Shown here: piece by piece, positions 14,322-19,329 of the stretch
Numbering within the stretch: the first letter of the stretch is position 1
How the letters are laid out: each line of letters begins with the position of its first letter
Translations under genes and position numbers: made by a program
Assembly: GCA_009699165.1 (NCBI GenBank)
Contig: WLOR01000011.1
Coordinates: 1-19,329, forward strand
DNA length: 19,329 nucleotides
Source: Actinomycetota bacterium
GTDB lineage: Bacteria > Actinomycetota > Actinomycetes > Nanopelagicales > Nanopelagicaceae
Direction of reading: 5' to 3'
Notes under the pieces: generated by a model
Told to the model about the DNA's origin: nothing
The model's database searches: none
What the model saw: only the letters and a program-made list of their open reading frames with translations

Positions 14322-15253
14322 TATCGCTTGGCTAACTCTTGGAAATATTGAATCGTTCTTTTTAGGCCACTTCTTCGGTCTTGCTTGGGACTCCACTGTA
14401 ATAACTCTTTTGCTTTAGTGATATCTGGCTCGCGAGTTAATGGATCATCTGAGGGCAATGGCAGATGAGTAATCTGACTCTTCGAACCGGTTAGTTCAAT
14501 AACTTCATGGGCCAAGTCGAGCATTGTTATGGGGGTTGGGTTTCCTAAATTTATCGGTTCATGGATGCCCTCTGTAAAGAAGAGAGAAATCAAACCATCT
14601 ATTAAGTCATCGACATAACAAAAACTTCTGACTTGATTGCCTTCGCCGTAGACTGTCAAGTTCTCATTGTTCAAAGCCTGAACGATAAAATTACTCACTA
14701 CACGACCATCGTCTGGCGCCATTCGTGGTCCATACGTATTGAAAATTCGTGCAACTCGAATGTCGAGATTGTATTGACGATAGTAATCAAAGAAGAGTGT
14801 TTCTGCCGCCCGCTTACCCTCGTCATAGCATGCTCTTATCCCAATAGGGTTTACGTTTCCCCAATAGCTTTCAGGTTGTGGCGAAATCGTTGGATCACCA
14901 TAAACCTCAGATGTGCTTGCCTGTAAGACTCGAGCACCCGTACGTTTTGCTAACCCCAATATATTGATCGCACCATGAATGCTCGTCTTGGTAGTTTGGA
15001 CAGGGTTTCGTTGATAGTGAATAGGCGAGGCAGGGCACGCTAAGTTAAAAATGCCATCAACCTCTAAATAAAGGGGGAAAGTGACGTCGTGCCGAATCAA
15101 CTCAAAGTTGGAGTTTTCACGCAAGTTTTCGATGTTTTTCTTAGAGCCCGTATAAAAATTATCAACGCAAAGAACTTCGTGGCCTAAATTAAGTAGTTTT
15201 TCGCTTAGATGGGAGCCAAGAAAGCCCGCGCCACCAGTTACTAAAATCTTCAC
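14321..15253 (-). CDS. uxs: UDP-glucuronate decarboxylase (UDP-xylose synthase)
   Basis: 310-aa short-chain dehydrogenase of the extended type, converting UDP-glucuronate to UDP-xylose with bound NAD. NAD loop GGAGFLGS at 7-14; [17 protein letters not shown] (71-87) and [19 protein letters not shown] (118-136) are specific to UXS; catalytic STSEVYG (113-119) with Ser/Thr, and Tyr143-Lys147 in CYDEGKR. Length is that of the soluble bacterial enzyme. Start is GTG 15253 (MKILVTGG), preceded at 7 nt by a TATACA -10 and by no Shine-Dalgarno, so a leaderless start fits. It heads the glycan operon; its stop overlaps the GT2 start. No UDP-glucose dehydrogenase is in the window, so UDP-glucuronate must come from elsewhere. 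Confidence 0.94.
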   Translation of the reverse strand: MKILVTGGAGFLGSHLSEKLLNLGHEVLCVDNFYTGSKKNIENLRENSNFELIRHDVTFPLYLEVDGIFNLACPASPIHYQRNPVQTTKTSIHGAINILGLAKRTGARVLQASTSEVYGDPTISPQPESYWGNVNPIGIRACYDEGKRAAETLFFDYYRQYNLDIRVARIFNTYGPRMAPDDGRVVSNFIVQALNNENLTVYGEGNQVRSFCYVDDLIDGLISLFFTEGIHEPINLGNPTPITMLDLAHEVIELTGSKSQITHLPLPSDDPLTREPDITKAKELLQWSPKQDRRSGLKRTIQYFQELAKR

Positions 15254-15260
15254 ACCGAAG

Positions 15261-15290
15261 TGTATAAAAAACTTAGGAGTTTGTGTCCGC
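15261..15290 (-). promoter_or_regulatory. Promoter of the glycan operon, leaderless type
   Basis: On the minus strand CGGACA (15290-15285) and TATACA (15266-15261) are 18 bp apart; the GTG start is seven bases beyond. The bases between include ACAC-TTCG-GTGT, a small UUCG-type stem, which would matter only if transcription begins upstream. The whole 50-bp gap to the protease gene is accounted for by this promoter. Confidence 0.5.
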
Positions 15291-15303
15291 TTTCCTAACC
15301 TAT

Positions 15304-17943
15304 TTAGGCAGCCTTGCCATTTAACCTACTGGCCATTGTGATCGCTACTTGTAGCCAACTTTGAACTTGCGCATCGGACATGGTCTTTTCGGGACTAGTC
15401 ATGACATATAAACCAGTAAACATCTCGTTATTGAATTGATAGATACCCAATAACTCCCTGGCCTGGCTACCCGAATCGATCTGCGCCCTTATTATCAAGC
15501 GATTTCCGGCATCAACGACGCCAGATGGAATATTACTTACCTCTTTAAATACATAGGGCACCGCTACTCCGTTTGCATCGATAAATCCTTTATCTTTGGT
15601 GCACTGCGTAAAGGCTTTCATCAACTCTTTGTGAGCTTGCTGGGCAGCGGCCGCACTTGAATAAGTAACTACCTCGGTTGAGAGAAAGGTATAAGGCGAA
15701 TCTTTTTTATTGGCTATTACTTGACGCCGTGCCACACGCTCTAACTCTGATGGGTACGATCCATTACACAGGTCTAATGTCGCACCATCTGTGGTCGTTC
15801 CACCTTCCATTGGATAAACCGACCACTCCTGACTTAAATCCGTTGAGTTAAATCCGTATTGTGCCAACGCACTCTGCTCTGGATCAAGTAGTGAGAGATC
15901 ATTTAAAGTAGGCAGACGATCTAAATTATTTATGTTTTGAAAAGTTGAAGTGACAAGTCCCAATCCAAAGATAGTGAAATTCGAACCACTCACTCGTACT
16001 ATTCTCTTTGTCTTACCCACATCTATGCTTGCACCTACCCGAACCTTTGTAATTTTTGAATCGGAGATATTTGCAACAGCCTTTCCACCGACCGATACAA
16101 CGGCTGATCCCGCACCAACTAATACATCGGCGTGAGCATTAGTAGTAAAAGAAGCGCTACATTTTCCTGAGCATTTCAGTGATGCAATCCCTGAAGAAGT
16201 GTTGCCAGGGCTCCATTTGCCGCTCCTAGTTGACTTATCTGCTGCAACAAAAGTTGAACTCACCGATAAATCACCCGTGACTCCGTTACCTAAACAATCA
16301 AAAACTTGAGCTGTACCCGAAAGTATTTGACCCTTATTAAGAGTCAAAGTCGGAAGTTTTGAGTCAGAGCTGCTCTGAGTGATGACGCCTTCGTTGTTGA
16401 CGATATTAGTAAGGCAGATTCCACTTCCTGCATCTTTAGCGCCAGACCAGGCGATACTGAGTTGATCTCCAATAATTGAGGAGAGCCTAAAATCATTTGA
16501 AACAACTGGGCGCGCACGGTCGATAGTTACCTTAACTGGGTCGGACCATTGGCTGACATTGCCCGCCAAATCAGTTGCGCGTATGGCTAATTCATAAGTT
16601 CCTTCAGGTAGATCACGGACCTGAAGAGTCTTTGGAATTGTGAAGGGTTCTAAATATGTTGGATACCAGTTAGCAACTTCGCTGGCTTTTATATCGGTGA
16701 TGACACCATTTATTGTTCCTTGGAAACTTGAAATTTCAGTATCGGCATCTTGATATCCGCTCTCGATAATTTCAGCCGATGGAACATTCCATGATTGAGG
16801 GTCTGTAAGTATTGGCGTAGGCGGTGGTGTGACATCGGCTTTTCTCGTAATAACAACCATTGCTTTATCTGCGCTTACTTGTGCGTTGAGAACGACATTG
16901 CCAGTGAAAGTTGTCGCCGAAAGCGAGGTCATGGACCCACTTGATTGTGAAAGTACATACGAGTAATTATCGAGATTTAACATCCATACGTCGGTGCCAA
17001 GCTCTGTTCCGAACTCTTTTGCAGTTAAATCCTCAGTGTTCGGACTCACTATCGATGAAACAGGTGGCGGGTCCAACCTAAAGACAACCAGGCCCTCTTT
17101 GTAGTTCAGACTAGGGTTGGCTCGCCGGTATTCAATCCAATATGCCGATTGGCCATCACGTATGTAAATGGCCCGTACTCCGTCCGCAAAATCAGATGGA
17201 GATAGCTCAACACTTCCAGACTGCCACACCTGTTTTACTTGTGAATCATCTAGAAGTCCCATTCGCCACTGGTGGTAGGTGTTAAGCCGAGATTGAGTAT
17301 CGATATTTCCCATAACATCGACTACCCCGCCATACTCCACAGCTTTGCAATCACTTCCCCAAGCGCCATCACTGGCCTTAGAGTCACAGCGAAGAAAATT
17401 CGTATGCCCCAACCCAAATGTATGTCCGAGTTCGTGAGTGATGACAAAGGCCGAACCAGAGTCATGCAAAACAATTATCCCATTGGTGCTCGTTGGACTA
17501 CCGAGTGGTGCTCGGCCACTCCAGACGCAGCCAGATTCTGGTGCAACGATTACTAAATACCTTTTACTGAAATCACTGATACCTAAACGTTTATAAGCTT
17601 CATTGCGAACACCATACATAAATGTTGATGCTGCGGTACCACTACACGCCATCGAACTCTTTATTTCAATTGGGGTATCAAGTACATCCCCTGATACAAA
17701 ATTAACCGTACGATCTTTGGTATCTCCTACTAAAGTTGTAAAGGCTTTCCATCTTGCATTTACATCTGAATCGATGATTTTGGAAATCTGCTGAACGCTA
17801 GATGGGATAGCTGCTGCCCCTGGCCAGGTGACCGAAACTACATCGACAGGTCGAGTATCACTGGCTATCGCAGGAAAAAGATTAAGCGCCGAGAGCGCAA
17901 AGACTAGAACAACTAGTGAGCCAACTCTTTTTCTCATAGGCAT
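15304..17943 (-). CDS. Secreted multidomain zinc metalloprotease, metzincin type
   Basis: 879-aa exported protein. Residues 1-27 are a signal peptide (basic MRKR, hydrophobic core, AIA-S cleavage site). The protease domain holds [11 protein letters not shown] at 170-180: zinc ligands His170, His174 and His180 with catalytic Glu171, followed by VDVMGN with a Met-turn at Met211, so the metzincin clan rather than plain gluzincins. The third ligand is His, unlike the M6 (immune inhibitor A) family, which has Asp. After about residue 370 come two beta-rich, Ig/fibronectin-like modules (one from [11 protein letters not shown], one from ARPVVSN) and a further beta region with a CSGKCS pair. Residues about 690-875 are a separate alpha/beta module with cysteines, unknown to me. 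Starts three bases behind apbE, so co-transcribed. Confidence 0.88.
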   Translation of the reverse strand: MPMRKRVGSLVVLVFALSALNLFPAIASDTRPVDVVSVTWPGAAAIPSSVQQISKIIDSDVNARWKAFTTLVGDTKDRTVNFVSGDVLDTPIEIKSSMACSGTAASTFMYGVRNEAYKRLGISDFSKRYLVIVAPESGCVWSGRAPLGSPTSTNGIIVLHDSGSAFVITHELGHTFGLGHTNFLRCDSKASDGAWGSDCKAVEYGGVVDVMGNIDTQSRLNTYHQWRMGLLDDSQVKQVWQSGSVELSPSDFADGVRAIYIRDGQSAYWIEYRRANPSLNYKEGLVVFRLDPPPVSSIVSPNTEDLTAKEFGTELGTDVWMLNLDNYSYVLSQSSGSMTSLSATTFTGNVVLNAQVSADKAMVVITRKADVTPPPTPILTDPQSWNVPSAEIIESGYQDADTEISSFQGTINGVITDIKASEVANWYPTYLEPFTIPKTLQVRDLPEGTYELAIRATDLAGNVSQWSDPVKVTIDRARPVVSNDFRLSSIIGDQLSIAWSGAKDAGSGICLTNIVNNEGVITQSSSDSKLPTLTLNKGQILSGTAQVFDCLGNGVTGDLSVSSTFVAADKSTRSGKWSPGNTSSGIASLKCSGKCSASFTTNAHADVLVGAGSAVVSVGGKAVANISDSKITKVRVGASIDVGKTKRIVRVSGSNFTIFGLGLVTSTFQNINNLDRLPTLNDLSLLDPEQSALAQYGFNSTDLSQEWSVYPMEGGTTTDGATLDLCNGSYPSELERVARRQVIANKKDSPYTFLSTEVVTYSSAAAAQQAHKELMKAFTQCTKDKGFIDANGVAVPYVFKEVSNIPSGVVDAGNRLIIRAQIDSGSQARELLGIYQFNNEMFTGLYVMTSPEKTMSDAQVQSWLQVAITMASRLNGKAA

Positions 17944-17946
17944 ACC

Positions 17947-18708
17947 TTAGATACTCCAGGAGAGATTTTCATGACGTTCGATTACCCATGGCCGATAATC
18001 TGCAAGTTCGCTCTGGCTAAACCAGATTGCTGCATCTTTTCCTGCCACCATAACCGCTGTTGCTAAGGCATCGCAGATGGCTCCACTTGGCCCAACAATC
18101 GTCGCCGATTTTGCTCCAATGGCGATCATGCCCGTGTATGGATCTGTGATGTGAGCACCACGTTCATAAGTTCCAGATGTAGCGATTGCGCCATCAGTAA
18201 TTTTAAAGACCTGCAACACCTCCATGCGGTCATCTGGATTTACAACCCCTATTGACCAAGGCTGGATGCTTTGTGTTGTCTCATCAAAATATCCGCCGCG
18301 CAAAGCTAAATCACCAGCGGCATTAACATGAATATGTTGAGCCCCGGCCTCTTGCAGAATCTCTGCACACTTGTCGGCCGCCCACCCTTTCACTAGGCCG
18401 GATGGATCAAATCCACCTGCAACAGCCCAAGGATTAAAGGCACCATCACTGAGATCGCGTGCTTGTAGACATAAATCCCATACTTCTTTGACATTCTCAT
18501 CGCACTCTTCGATGTGTAATTGCCCATGTCGCAGTTGTGAAATCTGTGAACTATCTTTGTAGGTTGAAAAGACTTCATCAACTTCTTTACAAAAAAGTTG
18601 GACAGTATCTATGCCTAGTTGTAGTTGTGCCGCACTTACAATTGATGAGGCACACTCAACAAAAACAATCGTTCCCCAGACTTCAAACTCTGACTGAATG
18701 CGATTCAT
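17947..18708 (-). CDS. apbE: FAD:protein FMN transferase (ApbE)
   Basis: 253-aa enzyme of the ApbE family, which splits FAD and attaches FMN covalently to a Thr/Ser of exported flavoproteins, using magnesium. Visible motifs: VDEVFSTYKDSSQISQLR (43-60), SDGAFNPW (87-94), FDPSGLVKGWA (99-109, the flavin-binding block), VNAAGDL, ATSGTYERGAHITDPYTG (in two blocks) and CDALATAVMVAG (metal-binding Asp). It is shorter than typical 300-350 aa members and shows no signal peptide or lipobox, so either works in the cytoplasm or the start lies further upstream (no better start codon is seen). It lies 22 nt behind the FMN-binding protein gene, its obvious substrate, and 3 nt ahead of the protease gene. 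Confidence 0.93.
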   Translation of the reverse strand: MNRIQSEFEVWGTIVFVECASSIVSAAQLQLGIDTVQLFCKEVDEVFSTYKDSSQISQLRHGQLHIEECDENVKEVWDLCLQARDLSDGAFNPWAVAGGFDPSGLVKGWAADKCAEILQEAGAQHIHVNAAGDLALRGGYFDETTQSIQPWSIGVVNPDDRMEVLQVFKITDGAIATSGTYERGAHITDPYTGMIAIGAKSATIVGPSGAICDALATAVMVAGKDAAIWFSQSELADYRPWVIERHENLSWSI

Positions 18709-18730
18709 CGCAACAACAATACCTTCACAC

Positions 18731-19329
18731 TCATAGCCCAGCTTTTGCTAAAGCTCCTTGAAGCGATTTGTACCAGCCATATGATGTATATGAGGCGCCA
18801 GATGCACCATTAATTCGATCCGACTGTGCGGCTAGTGTCTGTGATCGCAAGATAGGCAGTGCCATGTTCGTGTATCGATCATTTCTTCCACTAGGTGCTA
18901 CAACTGCTCGCGCATCTGTAATCTTTCCATTTGTAACTGTTATCTCAACCTGAACATTTCCATACTGTACATAGACGCTTGGCCCAACAAATGTTCCAGA
19001 TACTTTCTTAATAGTCGGCGTCAGGGTAGGTGTTGCAGTCTTAGTCGGCGTCGGGGTAGGTGTTGCAGTCTTGGTCGGCGTTGGCGTTGGCGTTGGAGTT
19101 GGAGTTGGCGTTGGTGTTGCCGATTGCGATGGAGCATCAGTGGCTGCGGGAGTTGCCTTCGCGGTCGGTGTAGCTTTTTTAGTTGCCTTCGCGGTCGGTG
19201 TAGCTTTTTTAGTTGCCTTCGCGGTCGGTGTAGCTTTTTTAGTAGCAGCCGGTGCTGGTGTCTGACTGTTTTGAACTGCAGGAGCACTTGTAGTTGGTAT
19301 ACCGATAGCACCGCCACCGGCCAAATTTA
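18731..19329 (-). CDS. FMN-binding domain protein with repeat-rich linker (5' end outside window)
   Basis: The frame is open to the window edge: residues NLAGGGAIGIPTTS precede position 19322 with no stop, so the N-terminus, probably a signal or membrane anchor, is missing. About residues 18-105 of the visible part are a linker rich in Ala, Lys, Thr and Pro: three ATKKATPTAK decapeptides, then Thr-Pro dipeptides. The C-terminal 90 residues are an FMN_bind domain (GTFVGPSVYVQYGNVQVEIT, then DARAVVAPSGR). The flavinylation site reads INGASGASYTS; the acceptor is Ser where NqrC/RnfG-type proteins have Thr (DGxSGAT), and Asp is Asn. ApbE follows at 22 nt. Probable role: extracytoplasmic electron transfer on the wall side, the linker spanning the wall. 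Confidence 0.9.
   Translation of the reverse strand, partial: NLAGGGAIGIPTTSAPAVQNSQTPAPAATKKATPTAKATKKATPTAKATKKATPTAKATPAATDAPSQSATPTPTPTPTPTPTPTKTATPTPTPTKTATPTLTPTIKKVSGTFVGPSVYVQYGNVQVEITVTNGKITDARAVVAPSGRNDRYTNMALPILRSQTLAAQSDRINGASGASYTSYGWYKSLQGALAKAGL
19021..19080 (-). repeat. Two 30-bp tandem repeats in the linker
   Basis: 19021-19050 and 19051-19080 differ at only two bases (positions 23 and 43 of the pair's start, 19023/19053 and 19043/19073). They encode TKTATPTPTP-like decapeptides. Confidence 0.9.
19077..19118 (-). repeat. Seven hexamer repeats encoding Thr-Pro
   Basis: Seven successive six-base units GGNGTT on the plus strand (GGCGTT four times, GGAGTT twice, GGTGTT once) encode the (Thr-Pro) run of the linker. 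Confidence 0.9.
19151..19240 (-). repeat. Three perfect 30-bp tandem repeats in the linker
   Basis: 19151-19180, 19181-19210 and 19211-19240 are identical 30-bp units. Each encodes the decapeptide ATKKATPTAK in register. Exact identity, including third bases, means recent expansion or active homogenisation, so copy number is probably variable between strains. Confidence 0.97.

Noticed and set aside
14322..14396. Longer N-terminus for the GT2 protein (266 aa)
   Set aside because: The extra 25 residues lie wholly inside the uxs gene; the ATG at 14321 forms a TAATG junction and matches the family start.
19151..19240. CRISPR array
   Set aside because: The 30-bp units follow each other without spacers and are in frame with a coding sequence.
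19021..19317. Minus-strand 98-aa frame rich in RPRRQLKKLH repeats, and plus-strand VGVGVG frame at 19071-19265
   Set aside because: Both are other-frame readings of the tandem repeats in the FMN-binding protein's linker.

Overview
The window reads as chromosomal DNA of a small-genome, moderate-GC actinobacterium. The evidence for Actinobacteria is direct: the first part of a mycothiol glycosyltransferase (MshA), a near-textbook actinobacterial GlnR next to a mycothiol synthase (MshD) relative, a Nur-like Fur regulator, a nitrobindin with a UPF/FABP fold, and many start codons placed 6-7 nt behind a -10 hexamer (leaderless style). The very tight packing, frequent start/stop overlaps, single-domain MshD and moderate base composition fit a streamlined aquatic lineage such as the freshwater acI group (Nanopelagicales); that last step is inference. 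No gap exceeds about 170 nt, and I see no mobile element, CRISPR array or prophage.

Layout. (1) 1-1937, minus: a 42-aa membrane microprotein (too short for ordinary ORF lists), nitrobindin, L-asparaginase II and mshA (cut by the window edge), joined by overlaps or short gaps. (2) 2007-2489, plus: an SRPBCC protein fired from a divergent promoter. (3) 2530-4854, minus: membrane-anchored thioredoxin, DUF4395 membrane protein, Nur-like metal regulator and YgfZ-like folate-binding protein; the last three overlap one another. (4) 4872-6061, plus: glnR and a shortened mshD. (5) 6054-10784, minus: a five-gene operon (HbpS/UPF0303-like protein, PfkB sugar kinase, aldose epimerase-like protein, class III aminotransferase, cysteine-desulfurase-like protein lacking the catalytic cysteine), with an aldo/keto reductase divergent from its head at 10812. 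(6) 11762-15253, minus: UDP-glucuronate decarboxylase, family 2 glycosyltransferase, a large polytopic membrane protein and, 7 nt behind it, tRNA-Thr(CGT). (7) 15304-19329, minus: an FMN-binding protein with a repeat-rich linker (cut by the window edge), ApbE flavin transferase and a secreted metzincin-type metalloprotease.

Working together: regions 1, 3 and 4 are a redox/thiol and nitrogen control neighbourhood (mycothiol synthesis, NO/peroxynitrite handling, thioredoxin, metal-dependent repression, GlnR). Region 5 looks like a catabolic operon for a sugar or amino-sugar-like substrate whose identity I cannot read. Region 6 makes and uses UDP-xylose for a surface glycan. Region 7 is an extracytoplasmic flavoprotein with its own flavinylating enzyme, plus a secreted protease in the same transcript.

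The most unusual thing seen is the mshD gene: it lacks the whole N-terminal GNAT domain except that domain's last strand, and also lacks the last strand of its own C-terminal domain, which suggests a permuted single-domain enzyme.
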